Positions 40,387 to 48,407 of a stretch of DNA of 64,000 nt are shown here, one piece after another. This DNA is from an uncultured Bacteroidales bacterium (GTDB taxonomy: Bacteria > Bacteroidota > Bacteroidia > Bacteroidales > F082). Position 1 is the stretch's first letter. Each line of letters begins with the position of its first letter. The notes below the pieces were generated by a model. That model was not told where the DNA came from, ran no database searches, and worked only from the letters and a program-made list of their open reading frames with translations. The translations under genes were made by a program, and so were the position numbers. The stretch spans positions 1 to 64,000 of the forward strand of contig CAMYYB010000005.1 in NCBI GenBank assembly GCA_947303335.1, written 5' to 3'.

Positions 40387-43194
40387 TTATTTGATTATTA
40401 TTTTCTGAACTTTCACTTCATTGCCGTCGTTCATTCTGACGATATAGACACCTTCGGTCAGGTCGGAGATGCTGACGCGGGTGGATGACAAATCGGCTTG
40501 CTTCACTATGTGACCCAGCACATCTATCAAGGTCACGTTGGCATTGCCCGTTTCCGTTGTGAAGTAAAGCATACCGTCCTTGGCAAAGCAGAAGCTCTCC
40601 TGCTCTTGCTCCTCGATGCCTGTCTCTACCTTGAACACCAGGGTGAAGCGTGCAGCATACTCGTTGCCCGTGGCTTGGAAGGTATAGTCGGGCTGTTGCA
40701 GCAAGTCAGTTTCGGTGCCGGTGATGTGGTCGATGAGGTGGAGATAGCTGAAGTTGGTGTCGCCTGGGGTGGCGGTCAAGGTGAACGTTGAGGGCTTCGT
40801 GTTCTGGAACATCAGGTTCATTGTCTCGGCATCCTGGTTGAGGTGTGCAATGGCGAAGTCGCCTTCGCTGTTATGGATGTACAGCTTGGGGGCTCCCTCG
40901 GTGGGATTGTCAATCTTGTTGAGGCTGATGCCTTGGCCGAAGTAGGCCACAGCGCGGTCGCTGCCGGCATTACCCGTGACTTTGAGGTCTAAGGAAGGCA
41001 TGGCGGCTTTGGCGTTGACTGATTCGCCATTTGCTCTGGCGTTGGTCTTGTTGATGGTGAGTTCCATTTCATCAGTGGCCTTAATCAGGATACCCTGTCC
41101 GGGCAGGATGGCGTCCTGATAGGTGCAGACGTGCCAGGCACCTTCGTTGGTGAGGGTATAGAAGCCCGAAGCCAGAAGCTCATCGTCAATGGCACCGCCG
41201 TTGCCCTTGTAGATGACGTGCGGGAAGGGGTTACCGACGAGGTTGAAGCCGATAAGCTCGTCAGGGCGTTCGCTGAACATCAGCCAGGTGTGAACCTCGA
41301 CGCCGTTCAAGGCACCGACGAAGGTGGGAGTGAAGGTGTTGGAGTTGGCGTAGAGGTAGCCACGGCCGTTCTCAAACAGGGTGAAGTCATCGTTGTTATC
41401 ATCTTTGTAGTTCTCCCATTCCTCGCCGTAGCGGCTCTCGTTGTAGCGGTAGAGGTCGTATTCGGGGGTGAGGAAGTCGCTTTCTTCAATTTCCATCTCG
41501 TTCACGGGAGAGGCGATGGTGTACCAGCCGCCTTCGCCTTCGTAGCCAATGATGTCCTTCTCCACAGTGGCCAGCACTTCACCTATAACATAGGTAACAG
41601 CAACGGCTTTAATGCGACGGTTACCCGAAGTGCCGCCTATGGTAAAAGTAACCGCTGAAGACGAGCCTGTCCATACTGGAGAGGAGAAAGATCCTACATT
41701 AGTAGTAATGCTGTTGGAGCCATCACCACTGCCGTAGGTCAGCGTAATAGAAGTAATGGTTCCGGCGGAAGCGACAACGAAGTTGTTTTTGGCATAGACA
41801 CGCATAGCCGCTCCATTAGTGTAGTATTTTGGGACATTGCTACTGGTGCCTTTGTTGAATACAATGCTGACGTTGTCATCGATAGGGATAACTGCTCCAT
41901 CAAAGCTAGTGTTGTTTGCGTAACCTTGTTGTGAAAAGTCAATGGAAGGTTCTCCCCGGAAGGAGGTGTTGATAAATTGTGCCCCGTCTTGGATGACCAA
42001 GCCTTCGACCTCCGTATTGGTCAGGGTGCCCGTTACGGTGAGCACACTCTCTTTTTGCAGGGTGAGTGTAACGCCGTTTTCGATAGTCATCTGAGCCACT
42101 CTGGCGTCAATATCAAGCAGGCAGTTGGCTTGGATAATTGCCTCGTCGCGGGCACCGGGGAGCGCATTGCCGCTCCAGTTGCTGGCATCGCTCCAATTGC
42201 CCTCATTGATGAAGTAGAAGGCCTCTGCCTCACTGGAAAAATATATTTCGTAAGGAGTAAACAATAAGCCATAACCATCTTCGGTAAACGGAATACTTTC
42301 GTTAGTCGACTCATATTCTAAATCGTTACTGTGATCATACAGCTTGAAGGTCAAGGGGTGTTCGTTCTCTCCGTATACATTTACATAGAGGATGTAATGT
42401 CCCGTGGGAGCAAAATATCTGGTTACAGCCGTACCGCGGCATTCCTCGCCGCTGAAGACGCCGACCTCGAGTTGGTCAGAAAATTGTTCCTCGTCATCAA
42501 TGAAAATGAGACCTACGATGGTCGTGGTCTGTGAGTACAAGCCTGGGTCACAAGGTGTGTAATGGAGAGGCAAGAAGTTGGCCACCAGGTCTCTGTCTTC
42601 CGTCACGGTGAAGGTGTATTGGATATCGGAACTGACCATTTCGTCGTCCTCGGTCCATTTGGTGAAAGCCCAACCCTCATTGGCGTTGGCGGTCAGGGTA
42701 CACGGGGTGTTCTCATCGAAAGTGCCAGTGCCTTCCACAGTGCCGCCCTCTTCGGGATCAGCCACAGCAGTGATGGTGAATTGTTGGATGGTCGGGGTGA
42801 GGAAATACACCGGGTAAGGAGTCATGAGTAGGCCGACACCGTCTTCGGTGTAAATCACAGGTTCCATGTTCGGGTCTTGTTCATATTCAATGCCGGTGTT
42901 GTGGTCATACAGCTTGAAGTACATAGAATGACCGTTTTCACCATAGGCATTCAAATAGAAAGTATACCGTCCCAAAGGTTCGAAGAAAGCGGCCATAGCT
43001 GAACCACGGCATTCGTCTCCGCAGAATATACCTACTTCAAGACTGGTGGACTGTTGTTCAACACCATCGATGTAGGCAACGATGATGTTTGTGTTGGTCT
43101 GTGAGTATAAACCAGAGTAGCAAGGCTCATAGTGGTTAGCAAGTAGTATGCCATTGAGTAGGCATGCAAGAAGTAATGTAAGTACTTTTTTCAT
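40387..43194 (-). CDS. T9SS cargo protein with two GDECRG modules
   Basis: This 935-aa secreted protein has a signal peptide (MKKVLTLLLACLLNGILLA) almost identical to that of the 1490-aa neighbour. Two GDECRG modules lie at about 20-130 and 208-325 (SQTNTNIIVAYIDGVEQQS, GIFCGDECRGSAMA; SQTTTIVGLIFIDDEEQ, GVFSGEECRGTAVT). An InlB-like repeat sits between them at about 131-205. Then comes NEGNWSDASNWSGNALPGA, a middle region with GYEGEGGWYTIASPVNEME, and the YPNP-less sorting domain ending NVTLIDVLGHIV and EGVYIVRMNDGNEVKVQKIIIK. Domain order and signal show it is a paralogue of the 1490-aa protein without the leucine-rich part. Function unknown. It leads the operon with the 82-aa gene. Confidence 0.86.
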   Translation of the reverse strand: MKKVLTLLLACLLNGILLANHYEPCYSGLYSQTNTNIIVAYIDGVEQQSTSLEVGIFCGDECRGSAMAAFFEPLGRYTFYLNAYGENGHSMYFKLYDHNTGIEYEQDPNMEPVIYTEDGVGLLMTPYPVYFLTPTIQQFTITAVADPEEGGTVEGTGTFDENTPCTLTANANEGWAFTKWTEDDEMVSSDIQYTFTVTEDRDLVANFLPLHYTPCDPGLYSQTTTIVGLIFIDDEEQFSDQLEVGVFSGEECRGTAVTRYFAPTGHYILYVNVYGENEHPLTFKLYDHSNDLEYESTNESIPFTEDGYGLLFTPYEIYFSSEAEAFYFINEGNWSDASNWSGNALPGARDEAIIQANCLLDIDARVAQMTIENGVTLTLQKESVLTVTGTLTNTEVEGLVIQDGAQFINTSFRGEPSIDFSQQGYANNTSFDGAVIPIDDNVSIVFNKGTSSNVPKYYTNGAAMRVYAKNNFVVASAGTITSITLTYGSGDGSNSITTNVGSFSSPVWTGSSSAVTFTIGGTSGNRRIKAVAVTYVIGEVLATVEKDIIGYEGEGGWYTIASPVNEMEIEESDFLTPEYDLYRYNESRYGEEWENYKDDNNDDFTLFENGRGYLYANSNTFTPTFVGALNGVEVHTWLMFSERPDELIGFNLVGNPFPHVIYKGNGGAIDDELLASGFYTLTNEGAWHVCTYQDAILPGQGILIKATDEMELTINKTNARANGESVNAKAAMPSLDLKVTGNAGSDRAVAYFGQGISLNKIDNPTEGAPKLYIHNSEGDFAIAHLNQDAETMNLMFQNTKPSTFTLTATPGDTNFSYLHLIDHITGTETDLLQQPDYTFQATGNEYAARFTLVFKVETGIEEQEQESFCFAKDGMLYFTTETGNANVTLIDVLGHIVKQADLSSTRVSISDLTEGVYIVRMNDGNEVKVQKIIIK

Positions 43195-43268
43195 CTTTCT
43201 ATTTGTTAATCAGTTAGTTATTTTAGTTATTTTATTGTATTGAATGTAATGTACATAATATTAAGCAC

Positions 43269-43277
43269 GCAAAGATA
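43269..43277 (-). promoter_or_regulatory. -7 box of the 935-aa/82-aa operon
   Basis: The minus strand reads TATCTTTGC, 74 bases before the start at 43194. No clear -33 TTG is seen at the usual distance; the upstream bases are A/T-rich. Confidence 0.5.
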
Positions 43278-43369
43278 AGTTTTTTTTTATTATGTAAAAG
43301 AATAATAGAGGAATTTTAGAAAAAAAGTGTAAAACAAACAAAGGAAGAATAATCCCTCCTCTGTAATGT

Positions 43370-43422
43370 GTCCCAAGGTGTCCCACTGTCCCAGGGGTGG
43401 AACAGGTGGGACACCTTGGGAC
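43370..43422. repeat. 53-bp palindromic element, copy A
   Basis: Arms GTCCCAAGGTGTCCCAC and GTGGGACACCTTGGGAC (17 bp perfect) enclose a 19-base GGGG-containing centre. It lies 33 bases after the stop of the C10 protease gene. A related element with one compensatory pair change is at 48144-48195. Confidence 0.9.
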
Positions 43423-43455
43423 AGGTGGGACAACAGTCCGTTCTGTTCGGTTGGA

Positions 43456-46149
43456 TTACTCCTTGACGGGTTGTTCGCCGTTGTTGCGTCCTATTTGGAA
43501 GATTAAGGTCTTGGGCGTGGGACTGTTTGACTTGTACATATAGCCTTGTCCCGGCTCCAAGGTGGTCAGGGTACCGTACCAATATTGGTATTGGCCGGAG
43601 GAGAAGAAGGAGGCTGAACTGTTTCTGCCCTGGATGATGTCTTCGGGCTCTGGGTTGAAGTCGCTCAAGGCAGCTTCAAGACTGATGCTTTGCCCGGAGG
43701 GGAATCCAATCCAATTCCATCCCTCGTAAAGGGTGATGAAGAGACTTTCCACAACCATGGGGTCGCCTGTGAGTTCGACATCGCAGGCTTGGCTGGTGCG
43801 AATCTTGTACATCTGTCCGTTGCTTAACTCATTAAGGTTGCCGTACCAGGAGCCGGAGCCTTGGTATTCATAGTAGTCGACGCTACCGTTCTTGCTTTGG
43901 ATGCGAATGCCATTGTTACCCAGACTGTTCTCCAACATCAGGAGTCCGTCGAGGTTTTCTTGGTCGATGAAGGGGCTCCACCAGTTCCATCCCTCAGTGA
44001 GGGCAGTGGTTTGGGTAACGGTTGTGTTGCCGACTTCTACGGTGACGGGGTTGGAGGCTTCCGTCTCGCCGCCGTAGTAGTTGGTCTTTACATAATAAGT
44101 GTAAGTGCCGTTGGGGAGGTTGCTGTCGTTGTAAGTAGTACCGCTGAGGTTGTCGGCAATGCTGGTGTCGTCCCTGTAGAGATTATAAGTGTATATGCCG
44201 TCGGTAAGGCAGGTCCGAATCAACCAAGAGACGGTATAGTTTGTGGAGATATTGCTTAATGACGTTGGGGAATAGGTGCTGCTGTAACAGGCATTGGCGT
44301 TATAACTGTCCAAGTTGAAGCTTGGGGCTGGGAAGGTCTGATTGGTATTCTCCACTTTCAATACCACCCACAGGTCATCTGTTCCTGAAAGGAGGACAGG
44401 CGCATCGAAACTGAAGCCTTGCCAACCAGGTTGGTCAAAGTCCATCACTTGGGTAACCGCCAAAGCACTTGCATCAGGTTGGTTGTTTGAAGTGGATGCG
44501 GTGTAGACATACACCGTGTAGGTACCGGGGTACTGAATGTAGGTTTCCACTTTATACACGGCCTTGTCGGCATACTGTGTCAAGTCAGCAGCCAAATATC
44601 TGTGTCCATAATAAGTATTCGTCCAGGAATAATTGACTGGCCCCTCTCCGTAGGATAGGGTTGCTGTGGGTGACGTGGGATAACACCACTCGGGAGCCGA
44701 CCAGGTGAGCGTTACATCACTGCCCGAAACCGTAGCGGCAAGGTCGTCAACAACAGGGGTTAGATAATCTACGGTTACCGTCACCGCATTGGACGACAGC
44801 GACAAATAGCCGTTGGCATCCAGGCTTCTCACGATGAAGAGGGAAGTGCCGTAAGGAGCATTGTAGGTATAGGTGGTCGAGGAGGTGTTGCCAATCAGAG
44901 ACCCGTTGCAATAGATGTTGTAACTAGTTGCGCCAGCAGCCGATGTCCAAGTGAGGGTTATGGTGCTTCCGTCTTGGGTGTAGGTCAATCCTGTGGGGAC
45001 GCTGGCCGTACACTCCGATGGATGAATGCCAAAAATGGCCCCTTGATTGTCATTGTAAATGCCGTTACTGCCTGAACCGATGCCGCCCGGACCGGGGTTT
45101 AGGTTATTGACGACATAATACTCATCGCAATAGCTATTCCAGCCCCAGTTGACGTGAAAGTAGTTGTCGCTGTTGTAACCATCGAAGACAAAAGCATGTC
45201 CGCCACCGCTGCCGCTGCCGTGATACAGGACAGGACGGTTTTGATCCAAATCGGCTTTCAAAAGGGCAATCCATTCATCGTCGGAATAGGAAGAACGGCT
45301 AAGATGCTGGGTCTCGTTGGAATAGTTGAAATAGGCTTTCAAGGCATCAGCTACTTGGGCAGTGACAGCGCCGCTGCCAGAGGGAGAGTAGTCCATGTCT
45401 ACTGAGACACCGCAATGGTACATCAGGGTGGCGACTGCCATGTTTTGCGTGGAGTTACTGGAGCCGTTATAGTCGTTGAGCATATTGGCCCAGTCGTAAG
45501 TGGTGGACTGGAAGTCGGCTGAAAGCTCGCCGTAGTTGGGATGGGTGTACGAGTGCGATCCGATGCCGTGATGGGGATAGTCCCAGTATTTCATCACTTG
45601 GGCCATAGCCGTAGCCACACAACCCGTCACCGAATTGGAAGGGCATAACAGATTGTAGGGGTTGCCCTGATTCCAATGGGTCTGCACCAAGGGTTCCACC
45701 ACGACGTATCGGGCATTGCGGCTGTTGTTGCCCTCGGCTAAATTGCGCCATTGCTGTGCTGTTTCAGGGTCAGCCTCTTGATGCCGGTCAATGGCAGTCT
45801 GGATAATCTGGCTGTACTCCTCAATCCAGGCCCTCTTGTTGTCGGGCATGTTCTCGAAGTCAAAAGCCCCATTCAGCGAGTAGCCGAGGATGGGGGGCAT
45901 GCAGTCGTCGGCTGACATCAGGACGAAACCGTCCTCAGCAGTGAAGACATAGATGTTTGAAAATCCGGCTGCTGTTGTCACGTCGCTCAGTTGTGCAGAC
46001 CGCAGGCCGTTGGCGTTCATGAAGTTTAGCGCCATCTGATGCGCCCTTTCCCTGTCAACGGGACGGGCTTGGACTTGTATGGCAAAAGTCATCAGAAACA
46101 CCGCAATCGACATGGCGGTAGACATCATTCTCAAGGTTCTTTTACTCAT
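43456..46149 (-). CDS. C10 family cysteine protease (streptopain/interpain type) without T9SS sorting domain
   Basis: This 897-aa exported protease has a signal peptide (MSIAVFLMTFAIQVQA), a C10 propeptide at about 30-130 (RPVDRERAHQMALNFMNANG, IYVFTAEDGFVLMSADD) and a peptidase C10 domain with nucleophile Cys177 (TGCVATAMAQVMKYWDYP) and His318 (GGGHAFVFDGY), followed by HVNWGWNSYCDEYY. Fibronectin-III-like units fill about 375-700. The GWNWW module (about 719-890) ends the chain. All paralogues with this module continue into a GDECRG module and a sorting domain, but this one stops at PVKE. The stop codon and following bases are those of the 3027-aa neighbour, which suggests an in-frame loss of the sorting domain. 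The enzyme may therefore stay periplasmic or use another route. Confidence 0.9.
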   Translation of the reverse strand: MSKRTLRMMSTAMSIAVFLMTFAIQVQARPVDRERAHQMALNFMNANGLRSAQLSDVTTAAGFSNIYVFTAEDGFVLMSADDCMPPILGYSLNGAFDFENMPDNKRAWIEEYSQIIQTAIDRHQEADPETAQQWRNLAEGNNSRNARYVVVEPLVQTHWNQGNPYNLLCPSNSVTGCVATAMAQVMKYWDYPHHGIGSHSYTHPNYGELSADFQSTTYDWANMLNDYNGSSNSTQNMAVATLMYHCGVSVDMDYSPSGSGAVTAQVADALKAYFNYSNETQHLSRSSYSDDEWIALLKADLDQNRPVLYHGSGSGGGHAFVFDGYNSDNYFHVNWGWNSYCDEYYVVNNLNPGPGGIGSGSNGIYNDNQGAIFGIHPSECTASVPTGLTYTQDGSTITLTWTSAAGATSYNIYCNGSLIGNTSSTTYTYNAPYGTSLFIVRSLDANGYLSLSSNAVTVTVDYLTPVVDDLAATVSGSDVTLTWSAPEWCYPTSPTATLSYGEGPVNYSWTNTYYGHRYLAADLTQYADKAVYKVETYIQYPGTYTVYVYTASTSNNQPDASALAVTQVMDFDQPGWQGFSFDAPVLLSGTDDLWVVLKVENTNQTFPAPSFNLDSYNANACYSSTYSPTSLSNISTNYTVSWLIRTCLTDGIYTYNLYRDDTSIADNLSGTTYNDSNLPNGTYTYYVKTNYYGGETEASNPVTVEVGNTTVTQTTALTEGWNWWSPFIDQENLDGLLMLENSLGNNGIRIQSKNGSVDYYEYQGSGSWYGNLNELSNGQMYKIRTSQACDVELTGDPMVVESLFITLYEGWNWIGFPSGQSISLEAALSDFNPEPEDIIQGRNSSASFFSSGQYQYWYGTLTTLEPGQGYMYKSNSPTPKTLIFQIGRNNGEQPVKE

Positions 46150-46164
46150 GGTATTTGTGTTTTA

Positions 46165-46243
46165 GCGGTTAATACGTTGCAAAGATACAGCTATTTTTGG
46201 ATATAACAAAAAAAGAAGGAGAGCCGAAGGCCTCTTTCTTTTC
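46165..46243. repeat. 79-bp target-site duplication, left copy
   Basis: Identical in all 79 positions to 47974-48052. The two copies abut the inverted-repeat ends of the insertion sequence exactly. This copy contains the promoter of the C10 protease gene and a hairpin-like segment (AAGGAGAGCCGAAGGCCTCT). Confidence 0.95.
46179..46209 (-). promoter_or_regulatory. Promoter of the C10 protease gene
   Basis: On the minus strand TTG (46209-46207) and TATCTTTGC (46187-46179) are exactly 19 bases apart, a textbook match, 30 bases before the ATG at 46149. The whole promoter lies in the 79-bp duplication, so a second copy exists beyond the insertion sequence at about 47988-48018. Confidence 0.75.
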
Positions 46244-47973
46244 CTGACTTTGACAGTCTAAAATAGGGAATTTTATAAAAAGTTGACAATCTGATATTTG
46301 TAAAATTTGCGTCACCTATTTTGGGTGACGCGGAGTAAAAAACAGTATTTTTGCTCCATGTATGTCAGATTAAAAACAAACAGGTCTGGATCGACAACGG
46401 TTGTTGTCGAGAAAAAAGCCGGGAGACAGGTCTATGTCAAAAGCATTGGCACCAGTTCCAACCCAGAGGAGATAGCATGTTTCACCGAACAAGGCGAGCG
46501 TTACATTGAAGAGGAAAACAAAAAGAGATGTCCCGAGCTGGACTTTGAGGGAGCCAGGGAACGGTCAGCGGAGGCCGAGTTGAAGGCGATCGAGGAGTTT
46601 CTCTCGCGTATCGAGAACGTGATCCACGACGCGCCGAAGCGGATACTGAACCGTGTGTTTGATGCGGTAGGGTTCCACTCCGTCGGTGACGACATCTTCC
46701 GCAGTCTGGTGATAGCGCGCCTGTCGTTCCCGTCGAGCAAGCGGGCTACGGTGGAGTACCTGAAGTCGTGCTTCGGAGAGGACCACGACCTGCACAAGAT
46801 ATACCGCTACCTGGACAGCCTAAACGACACGAAGCGGGAGGAGATACAGGCCGTCAGTGTGCGCCACACGATGGAGGTGTACAAGGGGAAGATAGGCGTG
46901 CTGTTCTACGACGTGACCACGCTCTACTTCGAATCGGACAAGCCCGACAAGCTTCGTGAGCCGGGCTACTCTAAGGACGGGAAGCACTCCAACCCCCAGA
47001 TTGTGCTGGGCCTTCTGGTCAGCGGCGACGGCTGCCCGCTGGCCTACTCCGTCCACGAGGGGGCGAAGTACGAGGGTCACACGATGCTCCCTGTGGTCAC
47101 GGCCTTTGTGGAGAAGTACGGTCTGGAGGACTTTGTGGTGGTGGCCGACTCGGGGATGATGAGCGAGGCCAACCTGTCAGACCTGGAGGCGAGGGGCTAC
47201 AAGTACATCGTCGGCGCGAGGATAAGGAGCATGCCGGTGGAGACCCGGGAATGGATTCTCTCGCAGGACAAGCGACAAGACATCGTCAGGGACCTGGTTC
47301 TGGACAAGGACAGGCACAAGAGGCTGCTGGTCGGCTATTCCGCAGACCGTGCGGCTTTGGACGCGAAGAACAGGGAGAAGGGCGTGAAGAAGCTGAAGGC
47401 GAAGTACGCCACTGGCACCGTCACCAAGTCGAAAATCACGCAGCGGGGATACAACAGGTTCCTGAAGGTAACTGGGGGCGACAAGCTTACAGTGGCCGTG
47501 GACGACGACATGGTGGCAGCCGACGCGAGGTGGGACGGGCTGAAGGGCTACATCAGCAACTCCGAGATGACCCCGTCAGCCATTGTTGAAGCCTACCACC
47601 AGCTCTACAACGTCGAGCAGTCGTTCAGGATCTCAAAGTCGAAGCTGGAGATACGCCCGATGTTCCACTTCAACCATAGCAGGATCAAGGCCCACATCAG
47701 CATCTGCTTCGTCGCCCTCAAGGTCTATCGGGAACTCGACAGGCTGCTGAAAAAGAACAAGATGGGGTTGAGTGTCGATACCGTCCTGAATGTTGCCAAG
47801 ACCATCCCTACCATCAGTGTCAAAATGGCCGAAAGCACTTTGACGAAGACCCTTTTCCTAACCAAGCGGCAGGAGCAAATCAAGCCCCTTTTTGAGAAAA
47901 AGTTTTGGGTGACGCAAAACTCTTCTGAAAATCAATGAGTTAGAAAAATATCGTCAAAAAGTGTCAAAGTCAG
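46244..47973 (+). mobile_element. IS1634-family insertion sequence, 1730 bp, complete
   Basis: The ends are 12-bp perfect inverted repeats, CTGACTTTGACA at 46244-46255 and its complement at 47962-47973. They enclose one transposase gene and are flanked by a perfect 79-bp duplication of the target. The insertion lies 95 bases upstream of the C10 protease start, on its promoter side. A hairpin GCGTCACC-TATTTT-GGGTGACGC at 46309-46331 sits before the transposase start, and its right part (TTTTGGGTGACGC) is repeated near the other end at 47903-47915. The element looks more GC-rich than its surroundings and is intact, so the insertion is probably recent. Confidence 0.95.
46358..47938 (+). CDS. IS1634-family transposase
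   Basis: This 526-aa DDE transposase moves the element. The catalytic residues by motif are Asp185 (LFYDVTTLYFES), Asp264 (VVADSGMMSEANL) and Glu420 (LYNVEQSFRISKSKLEIRP). The N-terminal 120 residues are the family's DNA-binding part and the C-terminus is basic. The open frame could begin 17 codons earlier, at 46307, but that start falls inside a hairpin and upstream of a -7 box (TATTTTTGC, 46346-46354). I prefer ATG 46358 (MYVRLKTNRSGST), which would make the message leaderless. The hairpin could block read-through from outside. Codons favour G/C endings more than the neighbours do, a sign of transfer. Confidence 0.93.
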   Translation: MYVRLKTNRSGSTTVVVEKKAGRQVYVKSIGTSSNPEEIACFTEQGERYIEEENKKRCPELDFEGARERSAEAELKAIEEFLSRIENVIHDAPKRILNRVFDAVGFHSVGDDIFRSLVIARLSFPSSKRATVEYLKSCFGEDHDLHKIYRYLDSLNDTKREEIQAVSVRHTMEVYKGKIGVLFYDVTTLYFESDKPDKLREPGYSKDGKHSNPQIVLGLLVSGDGCPLAYSVHEGAKYEGHTMLPVVTAFVEKYGLEDFVVVADSGMMSEANLSDLEARGYKYIVGARIRSMPVETREWILSQDKRQDIVRDLVLDKDRHKRLLVGYSADRAALDAKNREKGVKKLKAKYATGTVTKSKITQRGYNRFLKVTGGDKLTVAVDDDMVAADARWDGLKGYISNSEMTPSAIVEAYHQLYNVEQSFRISKSKLEIRPMFHFNHSRIKAHISICFVALKVYRELDRLLKKNKMGLSVDTVLNVAKTIPTISVKMAESTLTKTLFLTKRQEQIKPLFEKKFWVTQNSSENQ

Positions 47974-48052
47974 GCGGTTAATACGTTGCAAAGATACAGC
48001 TATTTTTGGATATAACAAAAAAAGAAGGAGAGCCGAAGGCCTCTTTCTTTTC
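47974..48052. repeat. 79-bp target-site duplication, right copy
   Basis: Perfect copy of 46165-46243. It carries a second, now disconnected, copy of the protease promoter whose minus-strand transcript would run antisense into the transposase gene. Confidence 0.95.
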
Positions 48053-48115
48053 ATTTCTGGTCGGTTGGATTACTCCTTGACCCACCACAGACGTACCGTT
48101 GTCGTGAGGATAGAC
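48053..48115 (-). pseudogene. Remnant of a T9SS cargo gene 3' end
   Basis: A 28-bp stretch (48055-48082) is identical to 48393-48420, the last codons, stop and first untranslated bases of the 3027-aa gene. A 27-bp stretch at 43441-43467, at the end of the C10 protease gene, matches with one mismatch. Upstream of the stop the remnant keeps ACCGTTGTCG, as the 3027-aa gene does in its sorting domain, but then loses frame and similarity. It is followed by the hairpin inside the 79-bp duplication, which could have been its terminator. It looks like the tail of a lost or deleted cargo gene. Confidence 0.65.
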
Positions 48116-48357
48116 GGTGGGCATCAGATGCCACTATCCCTGTGTCCCAAGTTGTCCCACTGTCACAGGGGTGGGACAGTGGGACAACTTGGGACGATTC
48201 TTGATAGCCTATCGTGACATTAAGGAATCCTTTAGGTTTTACTCCCCCTTTACTCAAACACTACTGAAACTTTACTCAAACTCTAATCAAACTTTATGCA
48301 ACTCCAAGGTAACTACGACATAACACCGAGGTAAGTATGAGGAAACGATAGGGCACC
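48116..48357. other. Non-coding stretch with palindrome and slippage-like repeats
   Basis: No gene is seen here. The stretch holds palindrome copy B, then CTTTACTCAAAC-type units repeated two to three times at about 48250-48300, and then AGGTAA units (48306-48335) like those at 4804-4836. The short frames that cross it read through the palindrome and are not protein-like. Confidence 0.65.
48144..48195. repeat. 52-bp palindromic element, copy B
   Basis: Two 21-bp arms (48144-48164 and 48175-48195) are perfect inverted repeats around a 10-base centre ACAGGGGTGG. It is related to copy A at 43370-43422. Where A has G in the left arm and C in the right arm at position 9, B has T and A, keeping the pair. 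Confidence 0.92.
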
Positions 48358-48387
48358 AAAAAAGGAGAGCCGAAGCCCTCCTTTTTT
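48358..48387 (-). terminator. Intrinsic terminator after the 3027-aa gene
   Basis: A 10-bp stem AAAAAAGGAG / CTCCTTTTTT around AGCCGAAGCC lies 21 bases beyond the minus-strand stop at 48408. A similar hairpin core (GGAGAGCCGAAGGCC) is in the 79-bp duplication. Confidence 0.85.
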
Positions 48388-48407
48388 GCTTGTTCTGGTC
48401 GGTTGGA

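Noticed and set aside
43456-46149. The C10 protease as a classic T9SS cargo protein
   Set aside because: It has the upstream modules but no sorting domain; the final residues PVKE are only the last codons of one.
46307-46357. Transposase start at 46307
   Set aside because: It lies within a hairpin and upstream of the -7 box at 46346-46354; ATG 46358 begins the recognisable family sequence.
48051-48257. 68-codon minus-strand frame across the palindrome beside the IS
   Set aside because: Its sequence is made of the palindrome and of the T9SS-gene tail in a wrong frame; no start signal or similarity.
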